64,000 nt of DNA from Aureivirga sp. CE67 (lineage in GTDB: Bacteria > Bacteroidota > Bacteroidia > Flavobacteriales > Flavobacteriaceae). Where the stretch lies: assembly GCF_015767245.1 (NCBI RefSeq), contig NZ_JADOTV010000011.1, positions 1 through 64,000 on the forward strand, written 5' to 3'. Of this stretch, positions 25,081 through 33,702 are shown piece by piece. The notes beneath the pieces are model-generated. The model was given only the letters and a program-made list of their open reading frames with translations. It did no database searches and was not told the origin of the DNA. The translations under genes were made by a program, and so were the position numbers. Position 1 is the stretch's first letter, and every line of letters begins with the position of its first letter.

Positions 25081-25133
25081 ACCAAAAAACTTCTTTTTTT
25101 CGAAAAATATCTTAAAATTTTAAGCTTCGAACT

Positions 25134-25164
25134 CTTGAAACTCCTATAGGTTTTATTATCTTTG
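25134..25164 (+). promoter_or_regulatory. Promoter of pheT
   Basis: CTTG (25134-25137) and TATCTTTG (25157-25164) with 19-base spacing, matching the Bacteroidota TTTG-N19-TAnnTTTG consensus with one mismatch. Confidence 0.7.
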
Positions 25165-25189
25165 CGAATCGAAAAATAAAAAATATAGA

Positions 25190-27619
25190 ATGAAAATATC
25201 ATACAATTGGTTAAAGCAATTTTTACAAGTTGATTTAGACGCTGAAAAAACAGGTGAGCTACTTACTGATTTAGGTCTTGAAGTAGAAGGAATCGAAGTT
25301 GTAGAATCTATCAAAGGTAGTTTAAAAGGAGTTGTTGTAGGAGAAGTTCTTACGCGCGAGCAACACCCAAATGCTGATAGATTAAGTGTTACAACTGTAA
25401 ATGTTGGTGAAGAAGAACCAGTACAAATTGTTTGTGGAGCTCCAAATGTGGCTGCAGGTCAAAAAGTTCCTGTTGCAACTGTAGGTACTACATTGTATGA
25501 TCAGAACGGAGAAGCCTTTAAAATTAAAAAAGGAAAGATAAGAGGAGAGGTTAGTTTAGGAATGATTTGTGCCGAAGACGAATTAGGTTTAGGTTCAGGT
25601 CATGACGGAATTATGGTTTTAGAAGAAAACTTAGTTCCAGGAACGCCAGCTTCTGAAGTATTCGATATCGAAATTGATCATGTATTTGAAATAGGACTTA
25701 CACCAAACAGGGCAGATGCAATGAGTCACTTAGGAACAGCTCGTGATTTAAGAGCAGGATTAATCCAACAAGGAAACATGGTTTCTGGATTAATTACACC
25801 TTCTGTAAGTGCTTTTCATGTAGATGAAAGAGTTTTAAAGACAGACATAGAAGTAGAAAATAAAGAATTAGTTCCAAGATATACAGGAGTTACTATTACG
25901 GATATTAAAGTTCAAGATTCTCCAGAGTGGATTCAAAATAGATTAAAAGCAATTGGTTTAGCTCCAATTAACAATGTTGTGGATATTACAAACTACGTGT
26001 TACACGAGTTAGGACAACCACTTCATGCTTTTGATGCTTCTAAAATTAGAGGAGGAAAAGTTTTAGTGAAAAACTTACCTACAGGAACTAAATTTACAAC
26101 TTTAGACGGAGTTGAAAGAGAATTACACGAAGATGATATCATGATTTGTGATGCAGAATCAAATCCAATGTGTATCGCTGGTGTATTTGGAGGAGAGCAT
26201 TCAGGAGTAACTGAAAATACAACTTCAGTTTTCTTAGAAAGTGCTTATTTCAACCCAGTTTCAATTCGTAAGACTGCAAAAAGACATGGATTAAACACAG
26301 ATGCTTCTTTCCGTTTCGAAAGAGGAATTGATCCAAATATTACGAAGTATGCTTTAAAAAGAGCAGCTTTATTAATTACTGAAATTGCAGGAGGTAAGAT
26401 TTCTTCAGATGTTGAAGATGATTATCCAGTAAAAATTGAAGATTTCCAAGTAGTTGTTTCTTACGAAAATATTTTCCGTTTAATCGGTCAAGAAATTCCT
26501 AAAGATACCATCAAAAATATTTTAGCTTCATTAGAAATTAAAGTGATCAATGAAACTGCAGGAGGTTTAGGATTAATTATTCCAGCTTACCGTGTAGATG
26601 TTCAAAGAGAAGCAGATGTTATTGAAGAGATTTTAAGAGTTTATGGATATAACAATATCGAATTTTCTCATAAATTAAATGCATCTATTTCTTTTGATAA
26701 ATTTGATGAAGTAAAATATGAAAATAAAGTAGCAGATACTTTAGTAAGTTTAGGTTTCCACGAAGCAATGGCAAATTCTTTAACAAAACCTGAATACGCT
26801 GAAAAATCTGAAAGATTAAATCCAGAGCACAACGTTGAGATGTTAAATCCTTTAAGTAATGATTTAGCAGTTATGCGTCAGTCTTTATTATTCTCGGGAT
26901 TAGAATCAGTTGCTTACAATATTAATAGAAAGAATAATTCTTTAAAGCTTTTCGAATTTGGAAAAACATATCACAAATTTGAAAGTGGATATTCTGAGCA
27001 CAAACACTTAACACTTTTCGTAACAGGAAGTAGAACAAAAGATACTTGGACTGGAGCTTCAAAATCTTCTGACTTCTTTTACTTAAAAGGAATTGTAACT
27101 TCTATTTTAGCGAAATTAGGTTTTGGAAAAATTAAAGTTTCTCCAACTAAAAATTCTGATTTCTCTGAAGGAATCACTTTAAGTTTAGGTAAAACTAAAT
27201 TAGTTGATTTAGGAGTTGTGAAGAAAGCCATTTTAAAAGATTTCGGAATCAAACAAGAAGTTTTATTTGCTGATTTCGATTGGAAAAATGTTCTTGAAAT
27301 GATTAGTAGAAAGAACAATAAAGTAGTTGCTTTACCAAAATTCCCAGCTGTTAAGCGTGATTTAGCTTTATTATTAGACACAGAAGTTACTTTCAACGAG
27401 ATTTATAATTTAGCTTTCCAAGCAGAAAGAAAATTATTAAAAGAAGTTGATTTATTCGATGTTTACGAAGGAGATAAATTACCAGAAAACAAAAAGTCTT
27501 ATGCAGTTAGTTTCTTAATTCAAGATGAGAACAAAACTCTTAACGATAAACAAATCGATAAGATTATGCAACGACTACAAACAACTTTTGAAAAAAATGT
27601 GGGAGCCACATTAAGATAA
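25190..27619 (+). CDS. pheT: Phenylalanine--tRNA ligase beta subunit
   Basis: 809 residues, full length. It charges tRNA-Phe as part of the alpha2beta2 enzyme. Domains in order are an N-terminal segment (MKISYNWLKQFLQVDL), an OB-fold tRNA-binding domain (~42-150, VVGEVLTREQHPNADRLSVTTVNVG), the B3/B4 editing domain (~210-385, APINNVVDITNYVLHELGQPLHAFD), B5 (~405-475), the catalytic-like core, and the FDX-ACB anticodon-binding domain (last ~95, FPAVKRDLALLLD). pheS is not adjacent, so the two genes are split, as in many Bacteroidota. Confidence 0.96.
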   Translation: MKISYNWLKQFLQVDLDAEKTGELLTDLGLEVEGIEVVESIKGSLKGVVVGEVLTREQHPNADRLSVTTVNVGEEEPVQIVCGAPNVAAGQKVPVATVGTTLYDQNGEAFKIKKGKIRGEVSLGMICAEDELGLGSGHDGIMVLEENLVPGTPASEVFDIEIDHVFEIGLTPNRADAMSHLGTARDLRAGLIQQGNMVSGLITPSVSAFHVDERVLKTDIEVENKELVPRYTGVTITDIKVQDSPEWIQNRLKAIGLAPINNVVDITNYVLHELGQPLHAFDASKIRGGKVLVKNLPTGTKFTTLDGVERELHEDDIMICDAESNPMCIAGVFGGEHSGVTENTTSVFLESAYFNPVSIRKTAKRHGLNTDASFRFERGIDPNITKYALKRAALLITEIAGGKISSDVEDDYPVKIEDFQVVVSYENIFRLIGQEIPKDTIKNILASLEIKVINETAGGLGLIIPAYRVDVQREADVIEEILRVYGYNNIEFSHKLNASISFDKFDEVKYENKVADTLVSLGFHEAMANSLTKPEYAEKSERLNPEHNVEMLNPLSNDLAVMRQSLLFSGLESVAYNINRKNNSLKLFEFGKTYHKFESGYSEHKHLTLFVTGSRTKDTWTGASKSSDFFYLKGIVTSILAKLGFGKIKVSPTKNSDFSEGITLSLGKTKLVDLGVVKKAILKDFGIKQEVLFADFDWKNVLEMISRKNNKVVALPKFPAVKRDLALLLDTEVTFNEIYNLAFQAERKLLKEVDLFDVYEGDKLPENKKSYAVSFLIQDENKTLNDKQIDKIMQRLQTTFEKNVGATLR

Positions 27620-27627
27620 TTTATTTG

Positions 27628-27662
27628 AAAGCCTTTAGATTTAGTTCTAAAGGCTTTTTTTA
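27628..27662 (+). terminator. Terminator of pheT
   Basis: AAAGCCTTTAG (27628-27638) pairs with CTAAAGGCTTT (27647-27657), then a T run. Confidence 0.85.
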
Positions 27663-27673
27663 AAACTAAAAAG

Positions 27674-28195
27674 ATGCAAATAGATTTTACAAATTTGAAA
27701 TATTTAGAAAATGGAAATCCGAAACAACAAAAGGTTTTTCAGCTTTTAAATCAATTTCAAATATTTGAAAAACTAAAATCATTTCATCCGATTTTAGTTG
27801 GAACTATTCCAATCAATATTGATACTGAAAATAGTGATTTGGATATTATTTGCGAATTTCAAGATGAAAATAATTTTAAAGAAATAATTCAAAGTTTATT
27901 TGAAAACTATAAAAATTTTAAAATAAAAGAAACGAATAAGTTTTCAGAAAAAGCAATTGTTTCTTCTTTTGAAATGGAAGGTTTTCAGTTTGAAATTTTC
28001 GGACAAAAGATTCCAACAGTTCAACAATTTGGATATTTGCATATGCTTGTTGAAGCAAGAATTTTACAAGAAAAAGGAGAGGATTTTCGACAGAAAGTTA
28101 TTGATTTAAAGAAAAAAGGTTTGAAGACAGAACCAGCTTTTGCAAAACTTTTGAATATAGAAGGAGATCCTTTTCAAGAACTTTTGAAATATTAA
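27674..28195 (+). CDS. DUF4269 protein (nucleotidyltransferase-like)
   Basis: 173 residues. GTIPINIDTENSDLDIICEF near residues 42-61 is the DUF4269 signature and resembles the GS/DxD metal-binding motif of minimal nucleotidyltransferases. FEIFGQKIPTVQQFGYLHMLVEARIL gives a third acidic position and the conserved helix. The enzymatic function is unproven. It sits between the pheT terminator and pyrD, 29 bases before pyrD, so it may be co-transcribed with it. Confidence 0.8.
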   Translation: MQIDFTNLKYLENGNPKQQKVFQLLNQFQIFEKLKSFHPILVGTIPINIDTENSDLDIICEFQDENNFKEIIQSLFENYKNFKIKETNKFSEKAIVSSFEMEGFQFEIFGQKIPTVQQFGYLHMLVEARILQEKGEDFRQKVIDLKKKGLKTEPAFAKLLNIEGDPFQELLKY

Positions 28196-28224
28196 AACAA
28201 AACACACAACTAAACTAAAATATA

Positions 28225-29262
28225 ATGTACAAATCTCTTATTAGACCAATTTTATTTTCATTTGACCCTGAGAAAATTCACCATTTTACATTTTCATTCA
28301 TTAAAGCAACTTCAAAAATTCCTGGAGTTTCAGCTTGTTTACGCTCAAGATATCAAGTAAATGATAAAAAATTAGAAAGAGAATTATTTGGATTGAAATT
28401 TAAAAATCCGGTCGGACTTGCTGCAGGATTTGATAAAAATGCAGTTTTATATAACGAATTAGCAGATTTCGGTTTTGGATTTGTAGAAATAGGGACTGTA
28501 ACACCAAAAGCACAAGTTGGAAATCCTAAAAAACGTTTGTTCCGTTTGAAAGATGATCAAGGATTAATCAATAGAATGGGATTCAATAATAATGGAATGA
28601 AAGCTGCAATTGAGCAGTTGAAAAAGAACAAAGGAAAAATTATTATTGGTGGAAATATTGGGAAAAATACTGCAACTGCACCAGAATTGGTAATTGAAGA
28701 TTATAAATTAACTTTTAAAGAATTACACCCTTATGTGGATTATTTTGTAGTGAATGTAAGTTGTCCAAATGTTGGAAGTATGGCAAAACTTCAAGATAAA
28801 GATTATCAAGAAGAATTACTTTCAGAACTGCAAAAAATCAATAAAACGTTTGAAAAGCAAAAACCTATTTTATTGAAAATAGCTCCAGATTTAAATACAA
28901 TTCAATTAGATGAAATCATCGAATTAGTTGCGATTACTAAAATTGATGGAGTTATTGCTTCCAATACAAGTGTAAATAGAGAAGGTTTAAAAGCCTCTGA
29001 TGAAATGTTACAAAACATTGGAAACGGAGGATTGAGTGGAAAACCTGTAAAAGATAGAAGTACGAAAGTAATTAAATATTTAGCAGAAAAATCAAATAAA
29101 GCTTTTCCAATTATTGGAGTTGGAGGAATTCATTCTGCAGAAGATACTTTAGAGAAAATAGAAGCTGGAGCAGATTTAGTACAAGTTTATACTGGGTTTA
29201 TTTATGAAGGACCTAAATTAATTAAGAATATTAATAGGCTTTTATTAAGTAAATCTAAATAG
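28225..29262 (+). CDS. pyrD: Dihydroorotate dehydrogenase (quinone), class 2
   Basis: 345 residues. It oxidises dihydroorotate to orotate with FMN and passes electrons to quinone at the inner membrane (pyrimidine synthesis). The N-terminal helix ([28 protein letters not shown]) is the class 2 membrane-association region. [45 protein letters not shown] (catalytic Ser), [10 protein letters not shown] and [33 protein letters not shown] bind FMN and substrate. Confidence 0.96.
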   Translation: MYKSLIRPILFSFDPEKIHHFTFSFIKATSKIPGVSACLRSRYQVNDKKLERELFGLKFKNPVGLAAGFDKNAVLYNELADFGFGFVEIGTVTPKAQVGNPKKRLFRLKDDQGLINRMGFNNNGMKAAIEQLKKNKGKIIIGGNIGKNTATAPELVIEDYKLTFKELHPYVDYFVVNVSCPNVGSMAKLQDKDYQEELLSELQKINKTFEKQKPILLKIAPDLNTIQLDEIIELVAITKIDGVIASNTSVNREGLKASDEMLQNIGNGGLSGKPVKDRSTKVIKYLAEKSNKAFPIIGVGGIHSAEDTLEKIEAGADLVQVYTGFIYEGPKLIKNINRLLLSKSK

Positions 29263-29344
29263 TTTGTTAAAAGTTGTAATATAATTAACGAAAAGTCTTA
29301 AAAAATTTTAAATTAGCAGCTGTTAAAAATTTAAAACATTATTT

Positions 29345-30214
29345 ATGATTAAAAAAATTACTTCTATTATAGCTTTAGCTTTATTAAGCACACAAATTCA
29401 AGCACAAGAAACTTATTTTTCTGATGATTTCGAAGATACAGATGCTTCTTTAGAAAAATGGCAAGCAACAGATTTCGATGGAGACGAAAATATTTGGGCT
29501 TTCTCTGATATGACGGGATATGAAGATAATGCTGCAGCTGCAGAATTCGGTTCTACAGCATTAATTTCTCAGTCTTGGATGGGAGAAGAAGGAAATAATG
29601 ATGGAATTTCTTTAGATCCAGATAACTTAATTACTTCAATTGCGATTGATTTAACGGCTGCTTCAGGGAACTTAGTTTTAAAGTTTGACCATGGTTCAAT
29701 CGAAGAAGACGACACAGATTATGTAGACGATCACTTTGGAGTATATTTAACTACTACAAATGATGCAAATGAAATCATTGCTGAATCTTTGATTTTTGAA
29801 AAAACATTTGATGCAGCTGGAAAAAACACAGAGATTATTGATATTTCTTCTTATGCAGGTCAAACTGTTTATTTATCATTCAGACACTTTAATTCTGCAG
29901 ATAACTGGTTAGTTGCAATTGATAACATTGAGGTGAGAGATGCAGAAGAAGGAGAATTATCAAATGAAGAATTTTCTTTATCAAGCTTTAATATTTTCCC
30001 TAACCCTGTGAAAGATCAAATTAATTTATCTTTTGAAACAATTGGAGAATACAATGTAGTTTTATCTGATATTTTAGGTAGAGAAGTTAGAAATGTAAAA
30101 GTTTCAAACTTAAGTAATACTTCAATTGATGTTTCTGATTTAAAATCTGGAAATTATATTTTAAATGTAAATTCTGAAGATAAATCATTCAGCAAGAAAG
30201 TTATTATCAAATAA
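29345..30214 (+). CDS. T9SS cargo protein, choice-of-anchor J-type domain (tandem copy 1)
   Basis: 289 residues. The signal peptide is MIKKITSIIALALLSTQIQAQ. Residues ~23-195 form one beta-sandwich adhesin-type domain (YFSDDFEDTDASLEKWQATDFDGDENIW; GQTVYLSFRHFNSADNWLVAIDNIEV). After a linker (EEGELSNEEF), residues ~213-289 are a type A T9SS sorting domain (FNIFPNPVKDQINLSF ... LKSGNYILNV). It is likely exported across the outer membrane and attached to the surface. The following gene is a paralogue with matching ends. Confidence 0.85.
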   Translation: MIKKITSIIALALLSTQIQAQETYFSDDFEDTDASLEKWQATDFDGDENIWAFSDMTGYEDNAAAAEFGSTALISQSWMGEEGNNDGISLDPDNLITSIAIDLTAASGNLVLKFDHGSIEEDDTDYVDDHFGVYLTTTNDANEIIAESLIFEKTFDAAGKNTEIIDISSYAGQTVYLSFRHFNSADNWLVAIDNIEVRDAEEGELSNEEFSLSSFNIFPNPVKDQINLSFETIGEYNVVLSDILGREVRNVKVSNLSNTSIDVSDLKSGNYILNVNSEDKSFSKKVIIK

Positions 30215-30244
30215 AAGAATAGATAAAATAATTTATTTTATAAA

Positions 30245-30280
30245 CAAAAGGATAATCATTTTTTGATTATCCTTTTGTTG
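30245..30280 (+). terminator. Terminator between the two tandem T9SS cargo genes
   Basis: CAAAAGGATAATCA (30245-30258) pairs with TGATTATCCTTTTG (30264-30277). The two paralogues are therefore separate transcription units. Confidence 0.85.
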
Positions 30281-30454
30281 TATGTTTAAATTGTAATGAT
30301 ATTAATCTAATCTGCTTTATTTTTTTATTCTTTTATGTTTAAAAATTAATATTAAACAAATGTAATCAGAGTGTTATATTAGGATGTGTTTTTTGATGTT
30401 TAATGTTAAATTATATTAATATTGTTCGATAAACACATTAAAAAATAAAGATTT

Positions 30455-31300
30455 ATGATTAAAAAAATTACTTCTATTATTGCTTTAGCTTTATTAAGCA
30501 CACAAATGACACAAGCTCAAGAATATTTTTCTGATGATTTTTCTGATGGAGATGCATCAGATTGGTCAATTGTTGATCAAGATGAAGACGGTTATGTTTG
30601 GTCTGTGGAAGATTTATCAGCAGCCGTAGCCACTTTTGATAATTCGTTAGTTTCTTTCTCTTGGGTAAATACTGACCCTGATGATCCAAATGTGGGAGAT
30701 CCGCTTAATCCTGATAATTTTGCAATTTCACCTGCAATTGATTTGACAAATGCTAGTGGTAGTATTGTTCTTACTTTTAATTATGGGACAGCTGCTTCAG
30801 CAAATTTTGTAGCTGATAATTTTTCAGTTTATGTATCTACAACAAATGATCATACTGCAATCATGAATGAAACTCCAATCCATACAGAAACTTTAGATTT
30901 TCAAGGTTCAGAGTCGAAATTATTTGATTTATCTTCTTATGCAGGTCAAACAGTATATGTTACTTTTAGACATCATGATGTTACAGATATGTATTCAATG
31001 ATTATTGATGATGTAGTTGTAAGAGATGCAGAAGAAGGAGAATTATCAAATGAAGAATTTTCTTTATCAAACTTCTCAATTTTTCCAAATCCAGTAGAAG
31101 ATAAAATTAATTTATCTTTCGAAACTTTAGGAGAGTACAATGTAGTTTTATCTGATATTTTAGGGAGAGAAGTTAGAAATGTAAAAGTTTCAAACTTAAG
31201 TAATTCTTCGATTGATGTTTCAGATTTAAAATCAGGTAACTATATCTTAAATGTATATTCTGATGATAAATCATTCAGTAAAAAAGTTGTTATCAAATAA
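30455..31300 (+). CDS. T9SS cargo protein, choice-of-anchor J-type domain (tandem copy 2)
   Basis: 281 residues. The signal peptide MIKKITSIIALALLSTQMTQAQ and the last ~95 residues (RDAEEGELSNEEFSLS through the T9SS sorting domain) are nearly identical to the previous gene. The central beta domain (SDWSIVDQDEDGYVWSV ... GQTVYVTFRHHDVTDMYSMIIDDVVV) keeps the family framework but differs in most surface positions. This looks like duplication followed by change of the exposed domain, or domain replacement. It has its own terminator and converges on the TlpA-like gene. Confidence 0.85.
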   Translation: MIKKITSIIALALLSTQMTQAQEYFSDDFSDGDASDWSIVDQDEDGYVWSVEDLSAAVATFDNSLVSFSWVNTDPDDPNVGDPLNPDNFAISPAIDLTNASGSIVLTFNYGTAASANFVADNFSVYVSTTNDHTAIMNETPIHTETLDFQGSESKLFDLSSYAGQTVYVTFRHHDVTDMYSMIIDDVVVRDAEEGELSNEEFSLSNFSIFPNPVEDKINLSFETLGEYNVVLSDILGREVRNVKVSNLSNSSIDVSDLKSGNYILNVYSDDKSFSKKVVIK

Positions 31301-31319
31301 TTTTTTACAAAAGAATAAA

Positions 31320-31350
31320 AAAAGGGATAACTTAATTGTTATCCCTTTTG
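31320..31350. terminator. Bidirectional terminator between convergent genes
   Basis: AAAAGGGATAAC (31320-31331) pairs with GTTATCCCTTTT (31338-31349), serving the T9SS cargo gene and the convergent TlpA-like gene that ends at 31355. Confidence 0.85.
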
Positions 31351-31354
31351 TTTT

Positions 31355-31906
31355 TTATTGTGCTAATAATTCATCAATTGTTTTTCTAACTTTTGAAGTA
31401 TTCCAGTCTGCAGCTCCTTTTTTGTCTATTACAATTTTTCCATTTTTACTTATAAGGAAAGTTGCAGGTATTGAACTAGATTCTAATTCTTTCGGAGTTT
31501 TACTTAAACCAGAATAAATAGGTAAATCATATTCATTCTTTTTTAAAAAGCCTTTAATTTTTTGAGGCTCTTCATTTGATACAAAAACAAATACAACTTT
31601 ATCTTTATAATCATTATATAATTTTTGTAAGCTAGGCATTTCCGCAACACATGGCGGACACCATGTTGCCCAAAAGTTAACTAAAACTACTTTGTCTTCT
31701 GTGTCTTTAAAATTTAGATTATCTGACGTAACACCCTTTAAATTCCAACCATGATTGGAAAGTGTTTTTCGATCTTCTACATTCTCAACGGATGGAGACA
31801 TAGAAATAAATTGCAAGATTTTTGCTTTTGTTGAAGGAATAATCAATAAAACAATTAGTCCTATAAACAAAATGTTTGAGATTAGCTTTTTCTTATTTTT
31901 AATCAT
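31355..31906 (-). CDS. TlpA-like membrane-anchored thioredoxin
   Basis: 183 residues. One N-terminal membrane helix (NILFIGLIVLLIIPS) anchors a periplasmic thioredoxin domain. VVLVNFWATWCPPCVAEMPSLQ contains the redox-active CPPC (Cys83, Cys86), and SSIPATFLISKNGKI holds the cis-Pro loop. It should reduce disulfides, for example in cytochrome maturation or peroxide defence. It is a single gene that converges on the T9SS cargo gene. Confidence 0.9.
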   Translation of the reverse strand: MIKNKKKLISNILFIGLIVLLIIPSTKAKILQFISMSPSVENVEDRKTLSNHGWNLKGVTSDNLNFKDTEDKVVLVNFWATWCPPCVAEMPSLQKLYNDYKDKVVFVFVSNEEPQKIKGFLKKNEYDLPIYSGLSKTPKELESSSIPATFLISKNGKIVIDKKGAADWNTSKVRKTIDELLAQ

Positions 31907-31946
31907 CTGTTTTATTTTTCAATATAGATTGTAGTCGCAAATATAC

Positions 31947-32468
31947 TTACTCCTTAACATTTATTTCGAAAGAATAAATTCCTTTTGAAAGCATATTAAT
32001 ATAAGGTGGTAAATTTTTCTCATCCATCCATTCGTATATTTTATTGAGAGAATCGAAAAGTTCTTTTTCAAAAACGTTTTCATTTTTATAATGTTCAATT
32101 TTAAAAAAATGATTTTGTGAAGAATATTTATCTTTCAAATTTAAATTATAGTATGAACGATGCGTATCTTGATTATCAATAAATTCTTCAGAATATAGTT
32201 TTTCTAAAGTTTTGGTATTTGTTAGATATTTTACAACAGATTGAATCTGTCTAGGTAAAATTCCTTTTAAATTGAATTTAAGTAAACCATAAGAGTCAGC
32301 ATAATGATCAATGACTGCTTCAAAATTATAATTTTCATAGATCAAAATAGAAAAACTCATTTTATTTTCTATAAACCTTCCCAACTCTTGATCGTTAAAA
32401 CTTAAGAAAAGAATTTCATTTCCTTTCAAATCACAATTTCCATCTGCATATTTTTCTAATTTATTCAT
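31947..32468 (-). CDS. Hypothetical cytoplasmic protein
   Basis: 173 residues, no signal peptide or membrane segment. It is mixed alpha/beta, with YADSYGLLKFNLKGILPRQIQSVVKYL in the middle and a Trp/acidic helix near the C terminus (LFDSLNKIYEWMDEKNLPPYI). No recognised family or conserved motif; the neighbours give no hint. Confidence 0.5.
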   Translation of the reverse strand: MNKLEKYADGNCDLKGNEILFLSFNDQELGRFIENKMSFSILIYENYNFEAVIDHYADSYGLLKFNLKGILPRQIQSVVKYLTNTKTLEKLYSEEFIDNQDTHRSYYNLNLKDKYSSQNHFFKIEHYKNENVFEKELFDSLNKIYEWMDEKNLPPYINMLSKGIYSFEINVKE

Positions 32469-32601
32469 CGCTTATTTTTAGTGAAATTTAAAAATTTTGA
32501 GGTAAACCTAGTAAATTTCTTTTCTAATTAGATGCTTTTTTACAGATATATTTTTAATGTTTAATGATTTAGAAGTTTAAATAAATAATAATAGTTCTTT
32601 C

Positions 32602-32632
32602 TTTGATAGCACAAGGAAAACTCTTATTTTTG
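32602..32632 (+). promoter_or_regulatory. Promoter of the transketolase N-terminal gene
   Basis: TTTG (32602-32605), 19-base spacer, TATTTTTG (32625-32632): a perfect match to the Bacteroidota consensus TTTG-N19-TAnnTTTG, 21 bases before the ATG. Confidence 0.8.
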
Positions 32633-32653
32633 GTACTTTAAAAACAACACAAA

Positions 32654-33499
32654 ATGCCAAATATACAAGAGTTACAAGATTTCTCTTCACAGGTGAGAAG
32701 AGATATAGTTAGGATGGTACATGCAGTACAATCTGGTCACCCTGGAGGTTCTTTAGGATGTGTAGAATTTTTCACTGTTTTATACAAAGAATTAATGGAA
32801 TATTCTACAGATTTTGATATGGACGGAAAGAATGAAGATCTTTTCTTTTTATCAAACGGACATATCTCACCAGTTTATTACAGTGTGTTATCAAGAGTAG
32901 GATTTTTTCCAGTGGAAGAATTAAAAACTTTCAGAAAATTAGATACTCGTTTACAAGGACATCCAACAACTCACGAAGGATTACCAGGAATTAGAATTGC
33001 TTCTGGTTCTTTAGGACAAGGAATGAGTGTTGCTGTTGGTGCTGCTGAAACTAAAAAATTAAATGGAGATTCTCATTTAGTTTATAGTTTACATGGAGAT
33101 GGAGAGCTTCAAGAAGGTCAAATTTGGGAAGCAGCGATGTATGCAGCAGGAAATAAAGTGGATAACTTAATTTCTACTGTAGATTACAACAAAAAACAAA
33201 TTGATGGAGAAACAGATGATGTACTTCCATTAGGAGATTTGAGAGCGAAGTTTGAAGCTTTTGGTTGGACAGTTGTTGAAGTTGAAAAAGGAAACGACAT
33301 TGAAAGTTTAATCAAAGGAATGAATGAAGCAAAATCATTAACTGGAAAAGGAAAACCAGTTTGTGTTTTAATGCATTCTGAAATGGGGAATGGAGTAGAT
33401 TTCATGATGAATACACATGCTTGGCATGGGAAACCACCAAGTGATGAACAATTAGAAATTGCATTAGCTCAAAATCCTGAAACATTAGGAGATTATTAA
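32654..33499 (+). CDS. Transketolase, N-terminal (ThDP-binding) subunit
   Basis: 281 residues, equal to the N-terminal third to half of a normal ~660-residue transketolase. It contains the thiamine diphosphate-binding region: HPGGSLGCVEFFTVLY, the metal-binding GDGELQEGQIWEAAMYAA (GDG...N-type motif) and DYNKKQIDGETDDV. The pyrimidine-binding and C-terminal domains are on a separate polypeptide in such split enzymes, normally encoded immediately downstream. Here the next gene is bshA after a terminator, so the partner must lie elsewhere. Confidence 0.88.
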   Translation: MPNIQELQDFSSQVRRDIVRMVHAVQSGHPGGSLGCVEFFTVLYKELMEYSTDFDMDGKNEDLFFLSNGHISPVYYSVLSRVGFFPVEELKTFRKLDTRLQGHPTTHEGLPGIRIASGSLGQGMSVAVGAAETKKLNGDSHLVYSLHGDGELQEGQIWEAAMYAAGNKVDNLISTVDYNKKQIDGETDDVLPLGDLRAKFEAFGWTVVEVEKGNDIESLIKGMNEAKSLTGKGKPVCVLMHSEMGNGVDFMMNTHAWHGKPPSDEQLEIALAQNPETLGDY

Positions 33500-33508
33500 A
33501 AAACTAAG

Positions 33509-33532
33509 TCCCGCTGAAAAGCGGGATTTTTT
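33509..33532 (+). terminator. Terminator of the transketolase subunit gene
   Basis: TCCCGCT-GAAA-AGCGGGA followed by a T run; a GNRA tetraloop hairpin ten bases after the stop. Confidence 0.9.
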
Positions 33533-33626
33533 GTTTAGATATCTTAAAGTTTTGTTAAATAGAGAATTTTGGAGTTATTTTTAAATAAAAAGTAGACAAA
33601 AAGAAAAAGCTAGAAAAAGAATATTT

Positions 33627-33658
33627 TTTGTAAATTATTAAGTGAAATATTCACTTTG
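33627..33658 (+). promoter_or_regulatory. Probable promoter of bshA
   Basis: TTTG (33627-33630), 20-base spacer, TCACTTTG (33651-33658; one mismatch to TAnnTTTG). The start codon is 44 bases further on. Confidence 0.5.
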
Positions 33659-33702
33659 GAATATCATTGGATTTATCCAATACATTAATTTTTTTGATAA
33701 GA

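Noticed and set aside
27079-27396. Antisense open frame inside pheT
   Set aside because: Fully contained in the FDX-ACB/catalytic-core region of a conserved essential gene; no start signal or protein-like composition.
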